Positions 48,701-62,535 of a DNA stretch of 64,000 nt are shown here, piece after piece. The stretch's first letter is position 1. Each line of letters starts with the position of its first letter. This DNA comes from Filosporella fistucella (taxonomy: Eukaryota > Ascomycota > Leotiomycetes > Helotiales). Both the position numbers and the translations under genes were made by a program. The notes beneath the pieces were generated by a model that worked only from the letters and a program-made list of their open reading frames with translations, was not told the DNA's origin and did not search any database. The stretch is from the NCBI GenBank assembly GCA_030077755.1, contig JAQJZZ010000008.1, forward strand, positions 3,906,001-3,970,000, written 5' to 3'.

Positions 48701-50696
48701 ATAACGTAGTTGAACAGCGAATCGTCAGCACCTTCAGCAACTGTCACAGCGAAAGTGACCACTTCCTGCAATATTGCTATATCCTTCTCGTCCCCAATAT
48801 CGTCTAGTATTGAGGTGACGAAGATCTGCACAGTTTCAGGATCTTCATGCTCGTCCATCAGTTCAATAACCTCGAATACATCAGTGACGGCTTTCAAAGC
48901 ATGCAGTCTGATATGTGTAGGTTGACTCCGGTCTGAGAAGAAGGCACCCAGTAAAATCTTGGTGTTATCTTTCCACCGTAAATCGGATGGATAGCAGTAT
49001 CGGTACTCCATGTAATGATCAATAACGTACTTCGCGCAGGATTCAGGAAGATGGGGATGTACGGTGACGAAGAAGTCGATGCAATCCTCCCTTTGAAAGA
49101 AGTCCTTGGAAGCGAGCTGTATAAGGAGGCGTTCAATCCTGATAATCAGGCTATAAAGAAATTGTGCCAGTATTGTGTTGAAGTTTTGTTCACCTGTCTC
49201 TTCCTTCGCCATCGGACTCGAAACCCGAAGTCGGTTGACGATGGGCCGGCCATCGGGAGTTTCTAATGCCCTTTGCGAGCATTTTGTGACTATCTGGAAC
49301 ATTGTTGACCAGTCCTCCTCCATAACATTCATCTTCACATTTCCATCCTCTTCGTTGAATAACGATAATATTAAACGCATGACATCGTTTTCAACCTTGG
49401 TGTGCTCAACAGAGACCGCACGCTGGAGAGCCACCATGAGCAGAGTAAAAGGTACTAGAGGGTAACCATTGTCACCATCTCTGGCGAATAATTGCTCAAC
49501 AACTGACAGTGCACCGCGGATTTCTCGGAGTGCTTGTTTGCCCTTGACTGCATCAAGAGGAGGGTCTTGGATTATGTCTAGCAGGATCCTGACCGTTGTT
49601 TGTCCATTATGTGACCTGCAAAGATTGCTGATGGAACGCCATGCCTCAGGTTGCACATCATCAACGAGGCAGTGTATCGAGCAGAGCACCTTGATGCAGT
49701 CGGGCAGTTTGCTGCTCGGGATGTCACCATATGTGACAACTGCGTCTATGACATTGATGCAAGCCCTCAGGTCTCCCGCGAGAGGGGTTCGTGTGCAGAT
49801 GTAAAGAATAACATCAATGAGATCGCCGGTTGTTTCCTCGCTTGAGACATTGAAGCTGAATTTAATGACATCCACGATGAATACAAATAGCAAAGACAGA
49901 TTAGTCTCCTCATTCAAAGGCGCTTTCCCTTTCAAGGCTCTATTCTGACGTCCGGCTTGTTTGCGAGCTGCAGTGGTGGTGGTGAAATTTTGTTTCAACC
50001 AGGATGTCAAGAGAGGTAAAGTCTCGTAATGAAACCCAGACAAGTCCTTTCCATGCCTTGCCAGCTCCACTAAAGATGCGAGCTGCAGATGGAAATCCTC
50101 AGGATTTGCTGGCGCTGTGAGTACCCGAAAGTATGCCAAACGTTCCGGGTCTGTGGATGTGGATTGTTGGACGCATGCTGTCAAAAGCTCAAAACCTGCA
50201 ACGCGCGCCTCTCGGGAATTTGCTGGTTCTATAAGATCTCTTCCCTGCTTGAATATGCTTGTAACCTAGATCTTCTATTAATGTTTGTACTCTTTGATTT
50301 CGACTGAGAACCTACTCCACTAAGAGGATAATCTTGTACAGCATTTCGGAGGGAATCCGCAGCCGCAAGCCGATCTTGGAGCGGATTGCTAGCCTGCAAT
50401 TGCGCATACAACTGCTCATAGTTTGGTGGCCCTCCATATATCACTGTCTGCAAGCTGCTGGCCCCATTAAATTGCTGAGCTAAGGGTGCTGGTGTATGAG
50501 AGTTTGGGTTCTTCGTTGTTCTGTTTCCGGTGAGGTTCTTGAAGACGCTGGCGAAGCCACTCGAGGATTTTGGTTCTGGGGTTTGGGCTGCATCTCCGGA
50601 GGATGGAGACATAGAAACTTTTGGTTTCGGTGTAAAGTAGGCTGGCAAACCTGTTTCTCTGAGGAGCAAGTTAGCTATATCATCTAATGGAAACAT
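45742..50696 (-). CDS. TSC2: Tuberin homolog, Rheb GTPase-activating protein
   Basis: Predicted 1634-residue protein in two exons (50696-50316, 50265-45742). It is the catalytic subunit of the TSC complex that switches Rheb off and restrains TORC1. The long N-terminal region reads as helical repeats, with a Ser-rich, Arg-rich segment near residues 690-790. The Rap/Ran-GAP domain lies at about residues 1315-1555 and contains KKRHIGNDFVNIIFNNSG (around base 46360); the Asn of HIGNDFV is the catalytic asparagine thumb in this family, so the GAP looks active. The N-terminal exon reads MFPLDDIANLLLRETGLP, and splicing yields DYPLSG|VTSIFKQGRDL. The C-terminus is Ser-rich and low-complexity. Confidence 0.93.
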
Positions 50697-51422
50697 CGTG
50701 AGGATGGAATAGCATGTCTTTGAAGAATTCGTGTGAAAGTGATCATCTTGTAGGAAGATTCATGGCTCAACCAAAAATGGAAGCCATCGCCGTCGCCATC
50801 GCCGGAAGAAGTATTTGTTTGAGCAAAGAGAAAATGAATTACGGCTCTGACTTACGACTAGCTTAGACACGCATAGGTATGCTGCAGGAGTACCCAGATT
50901 TCCTCACAGCTCACAGCAGAGCTGTCATCAACTGAATAAGACAATCTGATTCAGTAGGGAGCACCAGGCTAGACGAGAGAGAAGTCTCTCAATTCCATGA
51001 AGGCAAAAGGCAGATGACAGATTTGGCGCAATCTAGTACTTGAATTGCGATAACCATAAGAAACAATAAAAGTACACAAAGATAACCGGTTCCAGCAATG
51101 GATCCAAAATGGGTTTGGTTCTTTCGAAAGCCTGCTGTGGTTTACAAGAATTGTGTGAAGTAAGACAGGAAAGGTATGTAGGTGGAGATGTAGATAAGTA
51201 AAGATAATAGGTCATGGTCAGGGTCAGGTGCAGCAGCTACCCTATTCAGCCGCTCGGCTCTTTGAGTTTTTCCGACTCCGGTGGGACAAGGCTGAGAAAT
51301 AGTACTGCTGTGAGGTTTGTTGACGAGTGCAAACAAAATCATTTGGGTTGACAAGACCGTGGACGAATCCAGATCTACAACCCCGCACACCAATATCACA
51401 TCCCTCACCTACGTCCAATATC
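50697..51422. promoter_or_regulatory. Divergent intergenic region, TSC2 / CSE1
   Basis: 0.73 kb between divergent starts, so both promoters lie here. No specific site is claimed. Confidence 0.5.
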
Positions 51423-54400
51423 ATGGCTTCAAATCTGGAGACAATTGCGCAGCTTCTTCAAGCTACGCTAGATTATTCTCAGCATAAACAAGGCATGCTC
51501 TTTTCCTTCCGACCTGGTGTTAGCTGCACCTCAAAGCTGACTTTCAAATAGCTGAGATCGCTCTGAGGGCCGAAGAAAAGAAGCCTGGGTTTTCTCTTCT
51601 ACTTCTCAATATCGTTGCCACGGAATCCCTACCTTTGAATACTCGTTTGGCTGGAGCGCTTTGCTTTAAGAACTTCATCAAGTATAACTGGGTGGTAAGT
51701 CGCAGCATGTCTTCTGGTAGTATGGTACTGATCTGGTGCGTCCAGGATGAGGAAGGGAACTACAAGATCCAGGAAAATGAAGTTGTTACTATCAAAAAAG
51801 AGCTCATCGGTCTCATGATATCAGTACCTGCCAGTATTCAATCACAACTAGGGGAATCTATCAGTGTGATCGCGGATTCCGACTTTTGGGTTAGATGGGA
51901 CACATTGGTTGATGTGAGGATTCCCAAGCATGCTTCAGAGCGGACGCTAAAATTTGCAGGATTTGGTCTCGCGATTGACAGCGGACAATGCAGTCGTCAA
52001 TCAGGGTGTATTAGAAGTGGCACATTCGATTTTCAAGCGCTGGCGGCCGCTTTTCGCATCTGATGATCTTTACACCGAAATACTCCATGTTCTATCCAAA
52101 TTCGGTCAACCCTTCGTACAATTGCTTGCGGTATGTAATCCATTTCTTTTTCTTATCGTTTTTGATATGTTGGCTAAAGTTTTCGTAGAGCACAGACAGG
52201 CAGATAGAGCTCAACAAGGATAATAAAGATGTCCTGAAGCAACACGTCGAGGTAATGAACCTTCTCGTGAAAATATTCTACGATCTATCTTGCCAAGATC
52301 TTCCTCCGATCTTCGAAGACAACCTGGCCGATGTTACAGGGTTGTTGCACAAATATCTCACATATGAGAACCCGTTGCTGGCCACAGATGACGATGCAGA
52401 GTCAGGTCCTTTGGAATTTGTCAAGGCCGGTATATGCGAGGTCATGACTCTATATATGCAGAAATACGAAGATGCATTTGGAGAGCTGTGTCAGCCATTC
52501 ATCACATCAACCTGGACTTTATTGACAACTATCGGCCCGCAAACCAAATTTGATATCCTTGTGAGCAAAGCGTTGCACTTTTTAACGGCTGTGGCAAATA
52601 TCGAAAAACACTCCCAGAACTTCAACAACGAAGATACGCTTGGTCAAGTTGTGGAGAAGGTTATTCTTCCAAATATTAGTCTTCGAGAATCCGACATCGA
52701 GCAATTTGAGGATGAACCAATCGAGTACATCAGGAGGGACCTTGAAGGATCAGACGCCGACACTCGACGAAGAGCTGCTACCGATTTCCTTCGAGTCTTG
52801 CTTGAGAAATTTGAGACGCTTGTGACTGGTGTTGTCGGTCGATACATCACTCACTACCTTGCTGCCTTCACCAAAGATCCAGCTAACGATTGGAAGTCGA
52901 AAGATACAGCCGTTTATCTATTCTCTGCAATCGCAGCGAAGGGTGTCATTACTGCCAACCATGGAGTCAAGGCAACAAATTCTTTGGTCGATATTGTAGA
53001 CTTCTTCCAGAACAATGTCGCTGGGGACTTAATAGCTGATACTGGTGTTGAACCAATTCTCAAAGTTGATGCCATCAAATTTCTGTACACGTTCCGGAGT
53101 CAATTGACAAAGGATCAGTGGAGCGCGGCCTTCTCTCCCTTGGTAAAGAACCTGGCCTCTTCCAATTATGTCGTCTACACCTATGCTGCTATTGCTGTTG
53201 AGCGAGTTCTATTTCTCACCAACGAATCAGGACAACACATATTCGGAAAGGATGAAGTTGCACCTTTTGCGAAAGATCTTCTAGAGCATTTGTTTCAATT
53301 GATTCAGAAAGACTCCGCGCCCGAAAAGGTTCAAGAGAATGAATTCCTGATGCGATGTGTTATGAGAGTGTTGATCGTCATCAAGGAGAGCGTACTACCA
53401 ATCTCAAATGCAGTCATGCAGCACCTGATCGCCATAACTCAGATTATTGGCCAAAATCCAAGTAATCCTCGATTCTACTATTACCATTTTGAGGCACTGG
53501 GAGCACTTGTTCGGTACTGTGCAGCTTCCAAGCCGGAACAGTTGGAGAATGATCTTTATCCACCATTCGCTGCTATCCTACAGAATGATGTCCAAGGTAT
53601 GTCAAACCAGGCTTGCTATGATTCACTTTGGGTACTTACTCGTCGTTAGAATTCATGCCTTATGTCCTCCAATTATTTGCCGCTCTCCTCGAAGCCCGCC
53701 CACACGGCCCGCTGCCGGACTTCTATAAGGGTCTCATCGCACCAGTCCTTATGCCTGCACTTTGGGAATCCAGAGGCAATGTTCCGGCTCTTGCCCGGCT
53801 GCTATCCTCGATAATTCCCAGGAGTGCTGCAGATATTGTTGCGAACAATCAAGTCGAACCTATCTTAGGAATATTCCAGAAGCTCATGGCTGGCAAGACA
53901 AGGACTGAGCTTTATGCCTTTGATGTGTTGGAGGCAATTATTGCTTCATGTGATGTGTAGGTCAAGCGCCTCAACTGTTGATGCTGAGCTAATTTCAGGA
54001 CATAGATCGGCTATCCAGCAATACTTCACCACGATTCTCACAATCATCTTCACCAGGCTAAATAGTAATCCTCCTGAAAAGTTCAAGCAGCGTTTTGTGC
54101 GATTCTATCACTTGGTTTCCTCTCGTGATCAATCGGGTCTGGGTGCCGACTTCTTCATTGCAAACTCAAATTTGGTTCAAGACGGAGTCTATGTTCCTAT
54201 CTACCTCACCATCATCCTCCCAACAACACAGCAGTTGGTCAAGCCATTAGAGCGCAAACTTGCTGTAGTCTCGCTCACAAAGACGCTGACCGACTCCGAA
54301 AGTTTCGCCATCAAGTATGCAAAGGGATGGGCTAAGAGCTGCGAGGCACTGTTAAAGCTCTTGGAGAACCCACCAATGCCTGTCGCAGCTGATGATGCAG

Positions 54401-54627
54401 TTGCCGAAGTTGATGTTGACGATCTGAGCTTCGGTGTCGGATTTACACCACTGAATACCTGTAAAAAGGCACCTAAAGATGATTGGCCTGAAGTGACTGA
54501 CGTAAAGTCTTGGGTGGGAACATATCTGAAGAGTGCAGATGCACGCAAGTCGGGAGCCATCGCAGGTTATGTGAATGAGCGTCTTTCAGCGGAGGCCAAG
54601 AGCATTTTGGTATCATACATGCGATGA
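51423..54627 (+). CDS. CSE1: Importin-alpha re-exporter (CAS/exportin-2)
   Basis: Predicted 962-residue HEAT-repeat exportin that returns importin-alpha to the cytoplasm with Ran-GTP; yeast Cse1 is 960 residues. Exons: 51423-51492, 51552-51694, 51746-51913, 51960-52130, 52189-53596, 53650-53956 and 54006-54627. Typical blocks are EEKKPGFSLLLLNIVATESL, LYFKNFIK-like CFKNFIKYNW, KYLTYENPLL, FEDEPIEYIRRDLEGSD and RRRAATDFLRVL. The first junction (HKQ|A|EIALRAEE) needs a GC donor at 51493. The last junction (SCD|V|SAIQQYF) uses donor GTAGGT and acceptor ACATAG; the nearer AG sites give a wrong frame, a stop or an unusually short intron. Confidence 0.94.
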
Positions 54628-55387
54628 GTGTGCGATACCCAGGAGTTTATGTTCCCCATGGGACAAGGGTGAAGCCATGATAGGTGGAAATCGGACCTAG
54701 GGGTTGTTGACTGTGAAAAGATATCCCGTTCTGCCATGGAAGAACGTAAAAGCGGTATTGCAATTTTACAAGACATATCAAGGAGACGCCTACGATACAA
54801 TTTCGTGATGTTTGTCAACCAGCTAACGCCGTGTATCGTAGCTACTTGCTGTTGGCAGGAGGAATATTCCCAATGCTGATAGGGCACTCCTATCATCAAT
54901 GGTTGATATAAAACGATTCGAGTCTAAATATGTACTCAGTATAAGCTTTCTATCCCTTGCGTGATTTGCCGAAGCGTGGTTTCGACTAGACTGATAAATC
55001 GTCTTTTAACAAGGGCTACTATTAATGATGGCGTGAGGGATCTTCGATTCCTGTATCATGAAAGTTCCGTTTCAACTTTTGTCTTTGGAGCATACCCCCT
55101 GCAAGAAATTCACGGCACAGGATATCACAGATGCAACAGCAGAAGAATGCCACAGACAGACCATCGATTCGACATGCAGAATTCGTAGAGCATCGTATTT
55201 GTGAGAGTAGCTCATCGTTAGCCAAGGACACAACTAGAGATAACCAACTTGCCTAGTGCAACTGCTTACTTAATCAATACATCTAAGTACCCACCAAAAT
55301 TCAACTTTCCATTCTGCTGAAAACAGAACTTGTGCGGAAATTTTCATACATTCTGAGGTAGAATCCATTCAATACAGGTCTACAAAA
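54628..55387. promoter_or_regulatory. Intergenic between CSE1 and THI20
   Basis: 0.76 kb. I looked for the conserved blocks of a fungal TPP riboswitch upstream of the thiamine gene and did not see them. No other gene seen. Confidence 0.5.
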
Positions 55388-57610
55388 ATGGCGAAAGGCT
55401 GTGTACTTGTTATAGCAGGGTCTGATAGTTCCGGAGGAGCGTGAGTTTGCTCCCTGTGAGTGCATTCCGCGGCGGGAATACAGGCTGATCAAACTGGACA
55501 CCAGAGGACTAGAAGCCGATCAGAAGGTGATTGCAGCACATGGATGTTATGCTATGACTGCTACGACTGCTCTGACAGCCCAAAACACTCTTGGTGTTGT
55601 CGACATCCATCACACTCCTCCAGGGTTTGTGAAGAAGTTGATTGATACATGTGTTAGCGACATCGGAGTTGATGTCGTGAAAACCGGTATGTTATCGTTG
55701 GATCACATCAAAATCCCAAGTGTAATCTTCTGAAGAATGAAGGCATGCTGGCCTCTGCGGAAACCATAAAAGTGGTGGCTCAATCCTTAAAGGAACACCA
55801 CGTGACAACAACTGTCATCGACCCAGTAAGCAATGGAGGATAAGTCCCCGAAAATGTTTCGAAAGTACTGATTGATGGAGGTCATGGTATCTACATCCGG
55901 CTCTCGGCTTTTACCAATGGATGCTGTCCAAGAATTAAGAGTACATCTGCTCCCGCTCACAACGATACTCACACCAAATATACCAGAAGCAAAGCTGCTA
56001 CTTTCCGAAGCGGGACAAGATGTTGTGGACCCCCAGAACATCGAAGATTTAGTGAATCTTGCCAAAAGGGTGCAGTCTTTGGGCCCAAAGTATGTATTGC
56101 TGAAAGGAGGTCATCTCCCTCTACGGAAGGATGGCACAGTGGCTGTTGTGGAAGACGACAAAGAACAGATGGTAGATGTACTCTTCGGCGAGGGGAAGGT
56201 TACAAAGATCAGAAACATCTTTCAAATATCTAAAAACACTCATGGCACAGGATGCTCGTTGGCATGTGAGCTTGGCTGTACGTTATAATAGACATTCACT
56301 GACATAACAGCCGCCGTTGCTTCGAACCTTGCAAACAAGCTTCCTATGGAGGAGGCAGTGAAGCTTGCTTGTCGGTATGTCGAGGCAGGGATAAGGACGG
56401 CCACTGATTTGGGGCACGGAAATGGTCCTATCAACCATTTCCACTCCACCTTCACATTGCCTTTCCCACCGTGAGGGTTCGATCGCTGGTGTAAAGGTCC
56501 TACATGTTAACCTTTCATAGAGGTCGCTTTATTGAATATATTCTCGAAAGACCGGAGGTTCGAGGGGCATGGCGTGAGCATACAGAGCACACGTTTGTTG
56601 CGGGACTTGCGGATGGGACACTGCCCCTTGGATCTTTTAAGCATTACCTCGTACAGGACTACCTGTTCTTGGTTAGTATCTCTCAGATACTAACGTTTCC
56701 CGAACTAACAGTGTCAGGTACAATTTGCGAGAGCAAATGCTCTAGCAGCGTACAAAGCAAAGAGCATGGAAGACATCGCAGCTGTATTCATTCACATGTA
56801 ACTGAGATGTTGCCATACTAACAGAAATAGGCAGCCAAGATTGTTACCCACATTCACCATGAAATGTAAGTGCTACACTATTTCCTTGCCATAACGGTTT
56901 GTGGGACGCCACGAAGCAGAGCAATTCAAAACATACAAGTTGCTACAAAGGAGACTAAAAGCAACAAACTGATCACCATATCCTGACATATAGGGGTTTA
57001 CACATCGAGTATTGCAAAGACTTCGATATTACGAAAGATGAGATGGAGAGCACAGAGGAGAGTCAAGGTATGCCACCCTTTTGAGTGATAACAATACTAA
57101 ACTTCGACTCTAGCATGCACAGCATATACAAGGTCTCTCTCTAGACAAAAACCCCCCATATCTAATTCAAAGCTAACTTGCAAGGTTTGTCCTCGATATT
57201 GGCCAGTCACAAGATTGGTTTGCACTCCAAATCGCACTGGCTCCATGTTTGATCGGTTACGGTGACATAGCCAAACGACTCCACTCCGACCCTGCAACGA
57301 AAAGGGATGGAAACATATATTGGAGGTGGATAGAAAATTATGTAGCCGACGACTATACAGAGGCCGTAGCAATGGGACGGGGTAAGTGGATTCTAGTAGT
57401 AGTTGCATCTCATGTTGACATCTCCAGGCCTTCTCGAGAGATATGCAGTACTGCAGTCTCCTCATCGAATCGAGGAACTGGTGAAGATTTTCTCCCATGC
57501 AACAAAGGTAACACTTCCTTGATATACGTTCATAGCATCAACTTCGAGCTGACTTGGCCTGATTCTAGATGGAAACAGGCTTCTGGGACATGGGAGCTGG
57601 TTGTCAGTAG
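55388..57610 (+). CDS. THI20: Hydroxymethylpyrimidine/phosphomethylpyrimidine kinase fused to TenA-type thiaminase II
   Basis: Predicted 508-residue bifunctional thiamine-biosynthesis and salvage enzyme. Thirteen exons: 55388-55440, 55505-55686, 55743-55825, 55881-56265, 56311-56470, 56521-56671, 56718-56783, 56831-56865, 56994-57067, 57114-57132, 57185-57381, 57428-57507 and 57569-57610. The kinase half (to about residue 275) shows VIAGSDSSGGAGLEADQK, the T-rich loop TATTALTAQNT, DPVMVSTSGS and STHGTGCSLA-like NTHGTGCSLAS. The TenA half shows RFIEYIL, DYLFLVQFARANALAAYKAK, EYCKDF, APCLIGYG (Cys likely catalytic) and METGFWDMG at the end. All splice phases close. Exon 10 is only 19 nt, and intron 10 starts GTCTCT, a weak donor. 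Confidence 0.93.
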
Positions 57611-58029
57611 AAACATGACTTGTAGCTCGGAGTACGTGGTAGACGGTTGCGCACATAGATGGTCAAAGGAAAATATATGTAGTTAAGAGTTCATACCAAG
57701 AAATATACAACAGCAAAATTTGCCTAAATTCAAATTTCTAGCTATACAAAGTTTCATCATTCTTGAAACAGATGTTCCAAGTATGTTTGATCACGTGCTG
57801 GGCAAAGGCTCTAAACTAGATAAGTACTAGTCTAGCAGAAAAAAAATCGAGATAACCTAACCTGGAGCCAGGCGAAGTTTCCTTTTCCCTTTTTCCTCAT
57901 CATCAACCCAACTGCCCAGCTTTCTCGCATCCTCCTGAGAAGCTCTTCGTGCAGAACCAAACCAATAATTGTGATATTACGCATCCTCTCACATCAAGAC
58001 ACTCTTTCCACAAAACACAGCACCTCATA
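57611..58029. promoter_or_regulatory. Intergenic and DBP2 leader
   Basis: 0.42 kb between two rightward genes; the last 150 bases are C/T-rich, as expected of the DBP2 5' leader. Confidence 0.5.
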
Positions 58030-60567
<2,538 letters not shown>

Positions 60568-61962
60568 GAGATCCATCACTCTTTTGTGATCCGATCGAGC
60601 ATCATATCGTCGTCGACGCACAATCGTAAACGCGAATAGTACCGGTCCATGCTATTATGGGAAACTTGCATTTCATACAGGTCGTTCAAGGCGTTTTTGG
60701 CATTTGATTTCGGGGCAGAGGGTAGATTGCTTTGATTTACTGCCTCTTTCTGGTTCTTCTGTAATCTTGTTTTCTTACACTTCCAAAATTGCTTGCTTCA
60801 TGGACTTGATATTAGACGATTAGAGGGTGGCAACTGTGCTATACACGGCTTGTCATCCTATCATAGATTGCTCTTTCGGACAGAACTTTTTCGGCACTTT
60901 CATCTCATTGACCCCATCGGTTGGGTTCGTAGCCGCCAACCTGAATTCTGCGTGCATGCGTCCAGCAACATTAAGATAGACCGCAGTGTAGCTAGTTAGC
61001 TAGATAAACACCAATCGAGACACCTCGTAATGATTTCATGTGTGCAATGGATGTGATTGAATGATGAGTGGTGATGCCATTGTTTTCATATTGAAGTAGT
61101 ACAGAGTGGCTCCTTTCGAATGTGCTTTCATGATATTTTCAATAGACGTCAGATATTACCTAAACAGTGATCAAGTCTTTTCATTGCCTTCCTATTCGAG
61201 TTACAATCAGACCTGCTGCCATTCTCTCCTAACGTTCGCAATCCACATAGAGTTCCTCTTTTTTTTTTTTACTATTTTGTATTTTACTATCCATCTCTTG
61301 GCGTTCACCACATGTCGGTGCTTGTCTACTATTTATTTCCATCTCAAAAGGTTGGGGTAACCTTATTTACAAGAGCGATATTAGAACATCAGAAGTATTT
61401 TACCCATACCAAAAGGGTTATAGGTATAGCGAACTTCAATTCAACGCCAACTCTCATATAACCTTAGATCGCAACGCAACATGGGAAAGAGATATTTGTA
61501 CACAATCAAGACAAATTCAGAGTAAGTTCATGTTGGGTCATCACATAATATATAATATAAAGACATCAATTCGTGTATACACAACAGGCTTGAAATTACG
61601 CAGAATACATTAGTTACAGTGTAGAACATTGGCATCGTGGATGCACTGCTTCCTCCAAGATAAGGAGGGCGTCTGTGTCCAGTTCCGAGTCTTTGCTGAC
61701 TGGCGTCGTAATGTACTGAACGAGAGAATGCTCGCGCCTGGCAACTGTCCGTCTATGAATCATTTGTAGTTTCCATCCCAAAATAAAAACTCCTGTTCCT
61801 CGAAAAGGCTGAGGGGCCGCAGAAAATGCCATGCTGAATAGTGCGGAACAGCAAGAGAGAAAGATGGCCAGATGTTGTGTCATGTACAGTGGGCCCGTGA
61901 AAGAAGTATGTGCAAGCCAGCAAATCGGCGGGCGTTAGAGCTGGCTGAAAAGATAACTTGGT
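60568..61962. other. Convergent intergenic region
   Basis: 1.4 kb between converging stops. Contains a T run near 61258-61270. Frames of up to 90 codons on both strands have no recognisable protein. Confidence 0.5.
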
Positions 61963-62535
61963 CTATGACCAGCTTGATTTCTCCTTTAATCCTCCGATTC
62001 GTTCCATATCGATAGACTGGAATCGACCTCCAGTCTCCTTCTCATAGGCAGGTAATTGTTCGTCGTTCAAAGGCTCTAATCCAACGCCATTCTCTCCAAC
62101 TCGAACAATGACAACTCGGCCGCTTTTTGGTCGTCCAGACTCATCTTGCTCGTCGGGGAAAGTGATACGGATCTCGGGAACGCTGTCGGGAGAAAGAGGT
62201 GGGGAAGCTGAGTTGCTGATCATGGAGGACTTCTCGTCGTAGACGTAGATATTTGAGCCACGGCCATAAGGAGCTGCGGTAATAGTCAGACGGCGGTGGT
62301 GCGAAATTGGTCTGCTGCCAGGGTCGTTGTGGGTAGGAAGTTGTTGACGAGCAATGGCACGGTTTCTGCGGATCTTGCGGACGGTATACAAAGCTCCTAC
62401 GAGGAGAAGAGAAACGAAGATCAAGACCATCAAGGCGATCAGAAGATCGATCATTGTTCCTGACATGGCTGTGGAGCTATCGCGGGCGTGGATGAGAGCG
62501 CTGCCTCTTGCCATGATGGCTGAGATGGAGTCCAT
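61963..62535 (-). CDS. Single-pass membrane protein, uncharacterised fungal family
   Basis: Single exon; 190 residues from the MDSISAIM start at 62535, or 204 from an in-frame ATG at 62577. I prefer 62535 because the extra 14 residues look like leader. One transmembrane helix is clear (IDLLIALMVLIFVSLLLVGA), followed by a basic stop-transfer (RKIRRNRAIARQQ). The cytosolic tail carries a conserved-looking block (RITFPDEQDESGRPKSGRVV, VRVGENGVGLEPL), a PxY element (LPAYEKE) that could recruit a Rsp5-type ligase or arrestin adaptor, and ends RFQSIDMERIGGLKEK. I recall similar uncharacterised proteins in other filamentous ascomycetes but no function. Confidence 0.75.
   Translation of the reverse strand: MDSISAIMARGSALIHARDSSTAMSGTMIDLLIALMVLIFVSLLLVGALYTVRKIRRNRAIARQQLPTHNDPGSRPISHHRRLTITAAPYGRGSNIYVYDEKSSMISNSASPPLSPDSVPEIRITFPDEQDESGRPKSGRVVIVRVGENGVGLEPLNDEQLPAYEKETGGRFQSIDMERIGGLKEKSSWS

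Noticed and set aside
50697..51422. Search for tRNA or snoRNA genes in promoters and the WOPR desert.
   Set aside because: No T-loop/acceptor-stem pairing or C/D box arrangement was convincing anywhere in the window by eye.
53957..54005. Alternative acceptors (after 53988 or 53998) for the last CSE1 intron.
   Set aside because: The acceptor after 53998 gives a wrong frame or stop and that after 53988 a 34-35-nt intron with extra residues; only the 54005 acceptor gives SCDVSAIQQYF in phase.
54628..55387. Possible TPP riboswitch upstream of the thiamine gene.
   Set aside because: I did not find the conserved CUGAGA-type and pyrophosphate-sensor blocks in the expected arrangement.
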